Source of the DNA: Meloidogyne chitwoodi | Taxonomy: Eukaryota; Nematoda; Chromadorea; Rhabditida; Meloidogynidae | Length of the DNA: 64,000 bases | NCBI GenBank assembly: GCA_015183035.1 | Contig: JACZZP010000001.1 | Coordinates: 620,001-684,000 of the forward strand | Direction of reading: 5' to 3' | Shown here: piece by piece, positions 10,933-21,835 of the stretch | Layout: every line of letters begins with the position of its first letter | How positions within the stretch are numbered: the first letter of the stretch is position 1 | Translations under genes and position numbers: made by a program | The notes under the pieces: generated by a model | Databases searched by the model: none | What the model was told of the DNA's origin: nothing | Seen by the model: the letters and a program-made list of their open reading frames with translations, nothing else

Positions 10933-11546
10933 TTAATACGTATAGCATTATTAACTATATTTATTTTAGAAGAATTCTAATTTTAATAAATTCCAAAAAA
11001 ATTTCAAAAAAATTTTTTTAAAATTTTTTGAAATTTTTTTAAAATTTTTTTGAAATTTTTTTGAAATTTTTTTTTTAATTTTTTTGAAATTTTTAAATTA
11101 TCTAAAAGAACACAAACTCTTATTCTGTTAATAATCCAAAAGATCACCACTAACTAATACCAACACAGCCAGAAATAATAATATTTTATTTTTAATTAAA
11201 TACATAAATAATTACAAACGGAATACGCCCATTTTTAGAAAATAAAATAGAGCCAATAAATTACCTGTTTTTATTTGGCTTTAATAAATTATTTGGAATG
11301 TTAATAAAATGAATTAATTTATAATAAATAAATATTCAGTTTTTATTTTATTTAAATAAAAAATGTGTTAAACCAGTTATATGTAGTTTAGCCTTAAGAA
11401 AAAAATTTAATCAGACGGAACCAAAAATAATTAAAAATACTAATGTTAATGTGTTAAATTATAAAATAAATCTTTTGTCTTATTTTTTTAAATAAATTTT
11501 ATTCTCTATCGAATATTTGAAATTATTCATTTTTTAAATTTATTTT

Positions 11547-12768
<1,222 letters not shown>

Positions 12769-12825
12769 TTTACTCAATTTGGCTAAAAAATCAGATTTAC
12801 TCTATGAATAAATAATAATTTTTAA

Positions 12826-13115
12826 GAGGAAATATTCTAACCGGAAGAAATACAATAAATCAGAATTATAACTTTAAAATACATTAAAGAAAAAATACAA
12901 AAAATCAGAATTGTATTTTTCCTGAAGAAATATTTTCAACTTTCCGGAAGAAATACAATAAATCAGATTATAACTTTGAAAGACTTTCCGGAAAAATACA
13001 GAAAATCAGAATTTTAATTTTCCTGAAATAAAATACGGAAGGAAAACAATAAATCAGAATTATATTTTACTCTAAGAAACACAATAAATCTTATAATAAA
13101 ACTTTCCGGAAAATA
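12826..13115. repeat. Degenerate repeat (CCGGAAGAAATACAATAAATC) upstream of collagen
   Basis: Five or six imperfect copies of a roughly 35-60 bp unit built on ACTTTCCGGAA and AATACAATAAATCAGAATTA. It lies in the 5' flank of the upstream collagen gene and so may include regulatory sequence, but nothing more can be read from it. The remainder up to 13617 shows no gene. Confidence 0.65.
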
Positions 13116-13617
13116 CAACATTAAAGAATAAATAACATAAATAACTGCTTCTACAATAATAGCTATACAATGCTCAACTGATATTTTTTGATTGTTCTTC
13201 GTCTTTTTAAATGTTTAAATTTTACTCTGTTTTGCCTCTTTTTCAATCTAATCAAGTTACCAAATTTTGTCCTTAAAAAACTTTGACTTAACTTTAACAT
13301 TCTTTATTTTCATTCTTTTCTCTTTTTTAATTTTATTTAATTTAATTCGCATGAGTAATTACTGAACGCTGTAGGAAGCCTTATTTTGAATGAATTTTGC
13401 AATTTTTCACAATTTGTGGTCTTTCTCTGATTACCGAACAAAATGTTTTTTTATTTTATTTTTTAAATATGTACTAATTGGAATTACAAATGTACAATGC
13501 AAAATTAAATTTTTATAAATTAAAAATAAATAATTTTTAATCAAATTATTTAAAAGATGAATTTATATTTAATTTTTAAAATTGAAAATTGTATATATGT
13601 TGTTTTTAACAATTCAT

Positions 13618-13735
13618 TAAAAACATCAAAAACATTTATACAATAAAAACATCAAAAACATTTATACAATAAAAACATCAAAAACATTTATACAATAAAA
13701 ACATCCAAAAAATTTATAAAATACAATAAAAACAT
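13618..13735. repeat. 27-bp tandem repeat, about four copies
   Basis: Unit ACATCAAAAACATTTATACA plus ATAAAA. It sits just downstream of the stop of the reverse-strand F-box locus at 13774. Confidence 0.8.
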
Positions 13736-13773
13736 CTCTAATTACAATAATTACACAAAAACATCTAATCAAT

Positions 13774-14993
13774 TTATTTAATTCGAATAATTTCAATTGT
13801 TTGAAAAAATAATCTTCCTTCGATTTCTTCGTCTATTACAAGGTGCCAACAAATTGAAAACATAATTTTAGGATTATGAATATTTGTAATTTTATAACAT
13901 TTTGTTGTATCATTGCTTTCACTCATTTCAACGCCTTTAACAATTAATTCAACACGAGCCAATTCATCACTATAAAATTTAATTTTAGCCACCATTTTTG
14001 TTAAATCTGTTGATGTTTCTATATGCTAAAATAATTTAAATTAATTTATTTATAAAAAAGGCATTTCTTACATTTATAAGATTATTGTAAAGTAGAATTA
14101 TATTATAATTGGGAGTATTCAAAAAGACTTTACGAATTTTATGACCTTTGTATAACAATAATTCTAATAAAATATTGCAATCTTCCTCTGTTGTTTGTTG
14201 TTTATCGAAGAATATCATAAGACCTTCACTAATAACTAAATGATCAACAGTAAACTTCCAAGCATTAATATTTTGATTATTAAAGTAAATAGAAGCACTT
14301 CGACAAATAAATTTTATTTTATTAATTTCTTCGTTATCAAACAACAAATTAATCATCTCTGGATTAAAAACAAAATTACTAAATTCAAGCCTATCAAAAA
14401 CACATTTGAAGATTTGATCTAACCAATAGCGAACAATTTTCAATTCCTCGATGTTTTTAGGAATTAATGGCAAGTTCAAATTAAAAGTCTTTCTCTCTGA
14501 GCCCTCTACTATAAAATAATATAATTATTAATTTATAAATTTAAATAAAAATTTTCAAAAAATGAAGAAAATTTTTAAGTTATTTAATTTTACCTTCTAT
14601 AAAATCGAGCACAGGTTCAACGTTATCATTAGAATCATATAAGTTTCGAATATTTTGTATAAAGACAGGAATTTGTTTGTCCAAAGCACAACTCCACTAA
14701 GAAATGATTTAAAAAAATTAAAATTTAATAAAATGATTTTACCTTTTCCTGAAGATGATTACTCAACGGAGAATTAATTGCTTCAAAGTCTTTTTTAAAA
14801 AAATAATTACATTCATTTTATAAAGCATTTTTAAAATTTGAATAGACAGGTTGAATTTTTTGTGAGCCAATTCATCTTCATATTTATTAATAAAATAACA
14901 AAAATGTTGACTGGTTTGTTTAATTTTGTGTAATTCATCAAAGTTAAGATTTTTGAGAATCTGAAGTTGAATTTCTGCTGGTAAATATTCCAT
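13774..14993 (-). pseudogene. F-box-like gene, recent duplicate with one-base frameshift
   Basis: ATG at 14991-14993. Exon order is the same as in the 3748-4969 gene and the introns are nearly identical, including the block CTTTCTCTCTGAGCCCTCTA and the following 90 bp. The long exon (about 14508-14075) carries LPLIPKNIEELKIVRYWLDQ, FNPEMINLLFDNEEI and HLVISEGLMIFF. The last exon (about 14025-13774) encodes LIVKGVEMSESND and IEIIRIK. In exon 1 a T run is one base shorter than in the duplicate, so FKKDFEAINSPLSNH becomes LKKTLKQLILR followed by a stop. It is an otherwise complete copy; a homopolymer base-calling error would give the same picture. Confidence 0.75.
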
Positions 14994-15060
14994 ACTTCTT
15001 TTAGACGTTTAAGCTAAAAAATAGAAAATATTTAATAAAATACAGAATATTAAGGAACCT

Positions 15061-15172
15061 GTTAAAATGGAGGCAAGTAAAGTTAATTAAGCTATTTATT
15101 TCACTTTTTATATTAACAAGTTGGACAATGAAATTGGAAGAATTTTCATTTTAGTCAAAACTTCAATCGCGA
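15061..15172 (-). promoter_or_regulatory. Shared F-box upstream block
   Basis: Reverse strand: TTTTGACTAAAATGAAAATT (after GCGATTGAAG), then TTAATATAAAAAGTGAAATA, then ATAGCTTAA. It shows the same order and spacing as at 48305 and 63661. It lies 70-180 bp upstream of the ATG of the 13774-14993 copy. Confidence 0.6.
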
Positions 15173-15509
15173 AGCTCCATTAAATATTTTAAAAGTATAA
15201 AAAAATAATAAATAATTAACAAATCTAATAAAAACAAAGTTTTATAATTTAATAATTTAAATAAATTATTTAAATCTTTCCCCATTTTACCTCACAATTC
15301 TCGGCTCCCGGAAAATCGGTCAGTGGAAAATGCGTCAGTGGAAAATCGGTCAGTGAAGAAACACTTTTATTCTTAAATAAACTAAGGAATAATGTGTGAA
15401 GTTGAAATTAAAGAAATATGAATGGATAATTTTATTTAATTAAATTTTATTAAAAAAAATAAATAATAAACATTTGAAAAATACTTGTGCTGTAAATTAG
15501 AGTTTGAAT

Positions 15510-15985
15510 ACAATTACAAAAACATTTAAACTTTGTTTTTACAATTACAAAAACATTTAAACTTTGTTTTTACAATTACAAAAACATTTAAACATTATTT
15601 TTACAATTACAAAAACATTTAAACATTATTTTTACAATTACAAAAACATTTAAACATTATTTTTACAATTACAAAAACATTTAAACTTTGTTTTTACAAT
15701 TACAAAAACATTTAAAAACATTTAAACTTTGTTTTTACAATTAATAAACATTTAAACTTTGTTTTTACAATTACAAAAACATTTGAACTTTGTTTTTACA
15801 ATTACAAAAACATTTAAACTTTGTTTTTACAATTACAAAAACTTTTAAACATTATTTTTACAATTACAAAAACTTTTAAACTTTGTTTTTACAATTACAA
15901 AACATTTAAACTTTGTTTTTACAATTACAAAAACTTTTAACCTTTATTTTTACAATTACAAAAACATTTAAACTTTGTTTTTATC
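15510..15985. repeat. 31-bp minisatellite in left arm
   Basis: Unit ACAATTACAAAAACATTTAA plus ACTTTGTTTTT, about 15 copies, with variants CTTTTAAAC and ATTATTTTT. It is inverted relative to 20907-21677. Confidence 0.9.
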
Positions 15986-16104
15986 GACAAATCTACGTGC
16001 TAGTGAATCAACTACAAGTCGATTTTCAATAGGTATTGGTTCACATAAACAACAATTCCACAAGAATCAAAATTAACACCCTTATTAACAGGAGCACAAT
16101 CTGT
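15983..16104 (-). pseudogene. Short coding fragment with DSCG motif (left-arm copy)
   Basis: The reverse strand after an acceptor-like TTACAG reads DCAPVNKGVNFDSCGIVVYV, then after a one-base shift PIPIENRLVVDSLARRFVDK. The D-x-C-G motif in this setting recalls the catalytic Cys region of Ulp1-like or adenain-like cysteine proteases, which several large DNA transposons carry. The fragment is too short to decide. An inverted copy lies at 20785-20907. Confidence 0.3.
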
Positions 16105-16173
16105 AAGCAAAAATAACGGAAAAAGAATTATTGATGGTTAATATTTTTAGTTTCTTTTAAATTCTGGGATATT

Positions 16174-16448
16174 TTGTCCTTTTTTAGAAAATTAAGAAAA
16201 GTATTTTCAGATCGCCTTGATTCTTTTCTAATAAATGAATATGGAATACAGAACTTTTACGTTCAACCCTTCGTGAACTTTCAGATTATTTACATTTATC
16301 TCAACAAAAAATGGATGAAGAAGAAGAGGAAGAAGAAGCAAAAGCTGATTGGCGTTTTATGGCAATGTCTTTAGATAAAGCTTGTCTTCTTCTTTATGCC
16401 TTTATTTTTTGTGCTTTTCCCCTTTGGATTTTTACGGCAACACCATAA
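16174..16448 (+). pseudogene. Cys-loop receptor (nAChR-like) C-terminal fragment, left arm
   Basis: After a first segment RKLRKVFSDRLDSF a one-base shift leads to TELLRSTLRELSDYLHLSQQ, a Glu-rich stretch, then ADWRFMAMSLDKACLLLY followed by a hydrophobic run to ATP and TAA. The pattern (basic segment after M3, acidic cytoplasmic loop, [DE]W[KR]..AM..D[RK], then a single membrane span) matches the M3-M4 loop and M4 of nicotinic acetylcholine receptor subunits. Only this tail is present and it is frameshifted, so it is a captured gene piece, not a working channel. The same fragment occurs inverted in the right arm. Confidence 0.55.
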
Positions 16449-16734
16449 TCTGATTTACCCCTAGATCAAACAAAGATTGTAAACCCTGAAGCTTTATGTT
16501 CTTATGCTGCAAAAAATTTGTACTAGTAAGAAAAGAAAAATTACTGTGTGATAGAATAACATACCCCGACACGTAATTTACTCATTTTTAATTTTATTAA
16601 TTAATATTTACATAAGAAAAAATAATTGAATTCTTACAAATAGTTACATATATTTATCACAACAACCTACTTCTTTTCACAATGTTACATCATATTCAAC
16701 TCATGAGAGGGAAATCCTATTTATGCCGTGGTGC

Positions 16735-17536
16735 TCATTTTGCAACTTTGCTCTGAAAAAGTTTTATTTATTTAATTATTATTTTTTTAATTAAAAAATT
16801 AACCTTTTCCGTTGGCTCACCAATTCCCGTCTCACCATTTCCAGCAGTTGATGCTTCAGCTGGTGGCGCTTGAACTTTCGTCTGAAAAAAAGTTTTATTT
16901 ATTTAATTATTATTTTTTAATTAAAAAATTAACCTTTTCCTTTGGCTCACCAATTCCTGTCTCACCATTTTCAGCAGTTGATGCTTCAGCTGGTGGCGCT
17001 TGAACTTTCGTCTGAAAAAAGTTTTATTTATTTAATTATTATTTTTTAATTAAAAAATTAACCTTTTCCTTTGGCTCACCAATTCCTGTCTCACCATTTT
17101 CAGCAGTTGATGCTTCAGCTGGTGGCGCTTGAACTTTCGTCTGAAAAAAAGTTTTATTTATTTAATTATTATTTTTTAATTAAAAAATTACCTTCTTCCT
17201 TTCAGCATCTCCTGTTGTTGGTCCATTTGTGACAGCAAGCGGTTCTTCAACTAATGACGCATCACATCCAGGTCCTGCTGGAGTCAATTCATCTTCTATG
17301 TCAAGCTAAAAAGGAAAATATTATAAAATAATTATTTAAAAAATTACGCCAAGTTGGATCATGGTGGTAGTCGATTCAACATAATCCGCTATATGCGCAG
17401 CACGGGATGCCGTCCCAATGGCCCGTGCAGTAGTAAGATCTATAGTAGACTCGAAGTTGTCGTTGTTGTCATGGACGGAAAGGAGCGAGGCTGCATTACT
17501 AGCTGTGCGCATGGCGCGTTCTTCAAAATTTGACAT
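16735..17536 (-). CDS. Small acidic protein gene with triplicated 26-residue exon
   Basis: Six exons can be read with exact GT..AG junctions, all in phase 0: 17536-17348 (starts MSNFEERAMRTASNAASLLS), 17305-17192 (LDIEDELTPAGPGCDASLVE), then three 78-bp exons 17140-17063, 17011-16934 and 16881-16804 (each TKVQAPPAEASTAENGETG plus IGEPKEK or a close variant), and 16752-16735 (SKVAK, stop). The three exons and their ~51-bp introns form a tandem 129-130 bp repeat. The product would be about 184 residues, Ala/Thr/Glu-rich, without membrane segment or known domain, probably disordered. It lies head to head with the Skp1-like gene, 205 bp between starts. I do not recognise a family. The last exon lies at the inner edge of the foldback left arm. 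Confidence 0.65.
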
Positions 17537-18600
17537 TATGAGACTAGAGAAAATTAGTTTTGTGGTGCGGAAAGGTTGTAATAGCAAGTTTTTATATTAA
17601 CTCAAGCAAAACTTATTTTAAATAATATAAAAAGCCCCATTGTTTTCTCAAAATTTAATCACACAAGTTCATTCATCATTCAAATTAGTCAACTCTGCTT
17701 TTTAACCAAAAAAACACTTGAAAAAGTGTTCTCAACATCAGATGGAATCAAAAGGGGTCGTCAAAAAAAGCTCTTCAACATCAACTGCTGGGTCAAGCAC
17801 TGTTCGAAAGTTTAGATTGCGCACTGGTGGTGTAAATGGTGTTCAGACATGTCTATATACAGAGAAAATTGTTATGTTTAAAGTTTTAATTAATTAATTA
17901 AATTTATTAAAGATGCGAAAGCTGGGCTACGTAAATCTTTCTATAATATAAATGGAAATCAAAATGGTGATGTTATTGATATTCCATTAGTTGCTGCAAA
18001 AACACTTGCTAGAGGTGAACGGTTTGGTAAATAACCAGTTGATGTCCTACCTGTCCGCAAAGAGAATTTGCTCTTTTCTTTCCTTCTCTTGCATTTTTGG
18101 CGATAGGATAAGAGCACGCTTATTTTTCCTTCTCCGCTATAATATGCCTTTTGGCACTTGGAAAGAGGGGTAAAATAATTAAAATTAATTAATAATAAAG
18201 TGAAAATATCTAATTATATAATTGAGAATGTTTGTTTGTTTGTATGTATGTTTGTCCGGGTTTTTATAGACAAATGTTTGGGGAAGTGAAAATGGAGGGT
18301 TTTTATAGTAGGGTTTGCAACTTGAAATAAGGTTTAAGTTTGAACTTAAAACTTGAAAATATACTTAGAACTTGGAAATACAATGATTTGAAACTTGAAA
18401 ATAAACTTGAAATTAAAACTTGAAAATAAACTTGAACTTGGATACTATAAAAACCCTGTTTTTGATCAGTCCTTAAACGCCACTACATTTCAACACTACA
18501 ACAAAAACAACTCTGCTTGCTGCATTTTTACTTCAAATATGGACGCCAACGAACCTGTTGCCCCAGTGAAGCCATAAGAGAAGGTGCCGTGCTGAGAAGT

Positions 18601-18893
18601 GAGTCAGAGACACAAGAGTCAGAGACACAAGAGTCAGAGACACAAGAGTCAGAGACACAAGAGTCAGAGACACAAGAGTCAGAGACACAAGAGTCAGAGA
18701 CACAAGAGTCAGAGACACAAGAGTCAGAGACACAAGAGTCAGAGACACAAGAGTCAGAGACACAAGAGTCAGAGACACAAGAGTCAGAGACACAAGAGTC
18801 AGAGACACAAGAGTCAGAGACACAAGAGTCAGAGACACAAGAGTCAGAGACACAAGAGTCAGAGACACAAGAGTCAGAGACATTTGAGTCTCA
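18601..18893. repeat. 15-bp tandem array, 18 perfect copies
   Basis: Unit GAGTCAGAGACACAA repeated without a single change from 18601 to 18870, then one altered copy (..CATTT) and a partial one. Since 15 is divisible by three the array is open in several frames (ESETQ, SQRHK, and LTLVS on the other strand), which explains the long open frames here; none has an independent coding signal. Perfect identity means a very young expansion. Confidence 0.95.
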
Positions 18894-18974
18894 ATATTAT
18901 GTATTTGTTCTTTTAAAAAGTTTGTAAGTATAAATGTTTTTATTGTCAGGATATTTTAAGTTTATTGTTTTTTG

Positions 18975-19015
18975 CTAGCGGAGAAGGACGCCCGAAGGGC
19001 GTCCATCTCCGCTAG
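18975..19015. repeat. 41-nt hairpin at Helitron 3' end
   Basis: CTAGCGGAGA, A, GGACGCCC, loop GAA, GGGCGTCC, A, TCTCCGCTAG: two stems of 8 and 10 pairs with one A-A mismatch. It is one of the very few GC-rich stretches in the window. Confidence 0.9.
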
Positions 19016-19991
19016 TATTTATAAATGATCAAAGATAATAAATTTGGGACAACATTATCAAATATATTTCTAGAAGATCAGGTGGATAACAACCTTTTAT
19101 GGGATTATAATGAAGCGATAAAAACCAGTAAAAGGACAATATTTAGGTAATTCAGTTTCTGTATTATGTCTCATCTTACGGAAAATTCTGAACTTAATCT
19201 ATTCCAAAAAGCTTCGATCTGTTGAGTTCGCAACGTTATCAGGATTTAGGGAAAATTTAAATATATTTTCACTTTATTATTAATTAATTTTAATTATTTT
19301 ACCCCTGGCATTTTACAGTGTAGAGGAAAAATAAGCGTGCACTTCTCCTAACGCCAAAAATGCAAGAGAAGGAAAGAAAAGAGCGAATTCTCTTTGCGGA
19401 CAGGTAGGACATCAACTGGTTATTTACCGAACGGTTTTATTTCAATAAAAAATTTTTTATTTAGTTATTGTTTGGTGCATTGAACACAAACATTATGATC
19501 TATTACAACAAGATGAATTAATCAAAATTCGTGACAAACCAGTTCCAGACAGACAAAGGATTTCTTAGCTATTTGTCAAATTCGGAGATTTTTGCACTCA
19601 ATTGTAAAAAGTTCTGAATTTTAATAAAAAATTTTATTTTTTTAGGCGACCGATTTTTGTATGTTCCTGGACTTCTTGATGTTTGTTGCAAAACTGTTGC
19701 AGATATGTTCAAAGGAATGTCAGCATAAAAGATTAGTGAGAAATTTCGTGTTCAAGATGACTTGAGCGCTGACGATAAAAAAGAGCTAATTTTAAAAATA
19801 AAAATGATCAAAAATTAATTTTCTAAATTTTTAAATTTTAAGTTGCAAAATGAGCACCAGGCCATAAATAGGATTTCCCTCTCGTGAGTTAAATATGTAA
19901 CATTGTGAAAGAGAAGTAAGTTGTTGTGATAAAATAAACATACAATAAATAGCTAATTATTGTAGTTTTCAAATTATTTTTCTAATGTAAA

Positions 19992-20289
19992 TACCGTATT
20001 TGCTCGATTAATTGACCCCTGCTCGTTTTACCTTTTCCGAGACTATATGATTCTCTTCAGAGCGCCTGTAATAAAGACCACTCTCTCGTCTGATAGACGC
20101 AGAAAATATGTACAATTCTGGAAAAGAGCAGGTCACAATATTTTTCTCTGACCGCAACTATCCGCAAGTCAGTTTTTCTGCGTCTTTTTCACATGAGAGA
20201 GTGGTCTTTATCGCAGCGCTCTGAAGAGAAGAATATAGTCTCGGAAATGGTAAAACGAGCAGGGGCCAATTAATCGAGCAACTACGGTA
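19992..20289. mobile_element. 298-bp MITE in the right arm of the foldback element
   Basis: TACCGTATTTGCTCGATTAA at the left is mirrored at the right, with inverted homology of about 80 bp through CCCCTGCTCGTTTTACC and TCCGAGACTATAT. It is flanked by TA on both sides, compatible with a TA target site. It is absent from the left arm, so it inserted after the arms formed. Confidence 0.85.
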
Positions 20290-20437
20290 TTTATATAATA
20301 AAATTAAAAAAAGTATCTGGGTATGGTATTCTATCACACAGTAATTTTTCTTTTCTTACTAGTACAAATTTTTTTGCAGCATAAGAACATAAAGCTTCAG
20401 GGTTTACAATCTTTGTTTGATCTAGGGGTAAATCAGA

Positions 20438-20712
20438 TTATGGTGTTGCCGTAAAAATCCAAAGGGGAAAAGCACAAAAAATAAAGGCATAAAGAAGAAG
20501 ACAAGCTTTATCTAAAGACATTGCCATAAAACGCCAATCAGCTTTTGCTTCTTCTTCCTCTTCTTCTTCATCCATTTTTTGTTGAGATAAATGTAAATAA
20601 TCTGAAAGTTCACGAAGGGTTGAACGTAAAAGTTCTGTATTCCATATTCATTTATTAGAAAAGAATCAAGGCGATCTGAAAATACTTTTCTTAATTTTCT
20701 AAAAAAGGACAA
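20438..20712 (-). pseudogene. Cys-loop receptor (nAChR-like) fragment, right arm
   Basis: An inverted copy of 16174-16448 with the same frameshift, the same ADWRFMAMSLDKACLLLY segment and the same stop. Identity of the lesion in both arms shows that the fragment was captured and broken before, or homogenised after, the inverted duplication. Confidence 0.55.
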
Positions 20713-20784
20713 AATATCCCAGAATTTAAAAGAAACTAAAAATATTAACCATCAATAATTCTTTTTCCGTTATTTTTGCTTACA

Positions 20785-20907
20785 GATTGTGCTCCTGTTA
20801 ATAAGGGTGTTAATTTTGATTCTTGTGGAATTGTTGTTTATGTGAACCAATACCTATTGAAAATCGACTTGTAGTTGATTCACTAGCACGTAGATTTGTC
20901 GATAAAA
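20785..20907 (+). pseudogene. Short coding fragment with DSCG motif (right-arm copy)
   Basis: Same reading as the inverted left-arm copy at 15983-16104: DCAPVNKGVNFDSCGIVVYV, with the same frameshift. Not assigned with confidence. Confidence 0.3.
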
Positions 20908-21677
20908 ACAAAGTTTAAATGTTTTTGTAATTGTAAAAATAAAGGTTAAAAGTTTTTGTAATTGTAAAAACAAAGTTTAAAAGTTTTTGTAATTGTAAAA
21001 ACAAAGTTTAAATGTTTTTGTAATTGTAAAAACAAAGTTTAAATGTTTTGTAATTGTAAAAACAAAGTTTAAAAGTTTTTGTAATTGTAAAAACAAAGTT
21101 TAAATGTTTTTGTAATTGTAAAAACAAAGTTTAAATGTTTTTGTAATTGTAAAAACAAAGTTTAAATGTTTTTGTAATTGTAAAAACAAAGTTTAAAAGT
21201 TTTTGTAATTGTAAAAACAAAGTTTAAAAGTTTTTGTAATTGTAAAAACAAAGTTTAAATGTTTTTGTAATTGTAAAAACAAAGTTTAAATGTTTTTGTA
21301 ATTGTAAAAACAAAGTTTAAAAGTTTTTGTAATTGTAAAAACAAAGTTTAAAAGTTTTTGTAATTGTAAAAACAAAGTTTAAATGTTTTTGTAATTGTAA
21401 AAACAAAGTTTAAATGTTTTGTAATTGTAAAAACAAAGTTTAAAAGTTTTTGTAATTGTAAAAACAAAGTTCAAATGTTTTTGTAATTGTAAAAACAAAG
21501 TTTAAATGTTTTTGTAATTGTAAAAACAAAGTTTAAATGTTTTTGTAATTGTAAAAACAAAGTTTAATGTTTTTGTAATTGTAAAAACAAAGTTTAAAAG
21601 TTTTTGTAATTGTAAAAACAAAGTTTAAATGTTTTTGTAATTGTAAAAACAAAGTTTAAATGTTTTTGTAATTGTAT
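20907..21677. repeat. 31-bp minisatellite in right arm
   Basis: About 25 copies of the inverse of the 15510 unit (TTTTTGTAATTGTAAAAACA plus AAGTTTAAATG), alternating with AAAAG variants. Ten more copies than the left arm. Confidence 0.9.
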
Positions 21678-21835
21678 TCAAACTCTTTAATTTACAGCAC
21701 AAGTATTTTTCAAATGTTTATTATTTATTTTTTTAAATAAAATTTAATTAAATAAAATTATCCATTCATATTTCTTTAATTTCAACTTCACACATTATTC
21801 CTTAGTTTATTTAAGAATAAAAGTTTACATATAAC

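Larger units (their letters stand above)
18209..19015 (+). mobile_element. Non-autonomous Helitron-like element
   Basis: It begins TC after A and ends CTAG before T, as Helitrons do (insertion between A and T). The 3' end has a GC-rich hairpin, GGACGCCCGAAGGGCGTCC, 11 bases before the end of CTAG. The 5' part has the GTTTGTTTGTATGTATGTTT and TCCGGGTTTTTATAGAC type sequence often found at Helitron-like starts. Rejoining the flanks (GTGAAAATA + TATTTA) recreates the sequence of the opposite arm of the host MITE, which serves as the empty site. It carries the 15-bp array at 18601-18893 but no Rep/helicase gene. Confidence 0.75.
18026..19428. mobile_element. MITE with ~185 bp inverted termini and 9-bp target duplication
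   Basis: Termini GGTAAATAACCAGTTGATGT and the inverse GTTATTTACC, flanked by the direct repeat GAACGGTTT (18017-18025 and 19429-19437). The inverted homology runs to about GTGAAAATATATTTA on each arm. A 9-bp duplication is typical of Mutator-like elements. It sits in intron 2 of the Skp1-like gene and is enlarged by a Helitron-like insertion at 18209-19015; without that it would be about 600 bp. No transposase is present. Confidence 0.85.
17742..19818 (+). pseudogene. Skp1-like (SCF adaptor) gene, decayed, four exons
   Basis: Exon 1 (17742-17850) starts MESKGVVKKSSSTST and enters FRLRTGGVNGVQT; exon 2 (17913-18014) continues in phase YAKAGLRKSFYNING and DVIDIPLVAAKTLAR; exon 3 (from 19465) gives VIVWCIEHKHYDLLQQDELI; after a frameshift DFLAICQIRRFLHSIVK; exon 4 gives DRFLYVPGLLDVCCKTVADM, FKGMSA, TAA, then KISEKFRVQDDLSADDKKEL. 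This tracks Skp1 from its BTB/POZ-like N-terminal half (IP.V....L..VI.WC.HHK) to the F-box-binding C-terminal half (D.L...GLLD..CKTVA.M..G....I...F...DD...). The spacing of introns and phases is consistent. One frameshift, one nonsense codon and a 1.4 kb insertion in intron 2 argue for loss of function. Known role of the family: linking F-box proteins to cullin-1. Confidence 0.85.
15303..21824. mobile_element. Foldback-like composite element with long tandem-repeat arms
   Basis: The left arm (15303 to about 16755) is repeated inverted as the right arm (about 19845-21824): TCTTAAATAAACTAAGGAAT at 15373 pairs with its complement near 21800. Each arm contains, from outside in, an A/T segment, an array of 31-bp repeats (about 15 copies left, 25 right), a short coding fragment with a DSCG motif, a Cys-loop receptor fragment and the end of a small gene. 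Long inverted repeats made of tandem repeats are the signature of foldback elements. The left end has GGCTCCCGGAAAATCGGTCA, the terminus of the small MITE at 50160-50600. At the right the homology stops just before that terminus, so the right tip is lost. The interior holds a divergent gene pair (16735-17536 and 17742-19818). Confidence 0.75.

Noticed and set aside
16812..17003. Forward open frame MAHQFPSHHFQQ...
   Set aside because: Antisense of the triplicated 78-bp exons and crossing their introns; the reverse strand has exact splice sites and is preferred.
17418..17600. Forward open frame over the first exon of the 16735-17536 gene
   Set aside because: Shadow of the reverse-strand exon, which links in phase to downstream exons.
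17991..18173. Short forward open frames at 17991 and 18395 in the Skp1 intron
   Set aside because: They cross the exon/MITE boundary or lie in Helitron-like sequence.
18517..18927. Open frames of ESETQ, SQRHK and LTLVS repeats as a repetitive protein
   Set aside because: They arise because the 15-bp unit is a multiple of three; flanks show no splice or start context, and all three frames are equally open.
18209..19015. Rho-independent terminator for the GC hairpin
   Set aside because: Eukaryotic context; its position 11 bases before CTAG|T fits a Helitron 3' end better.
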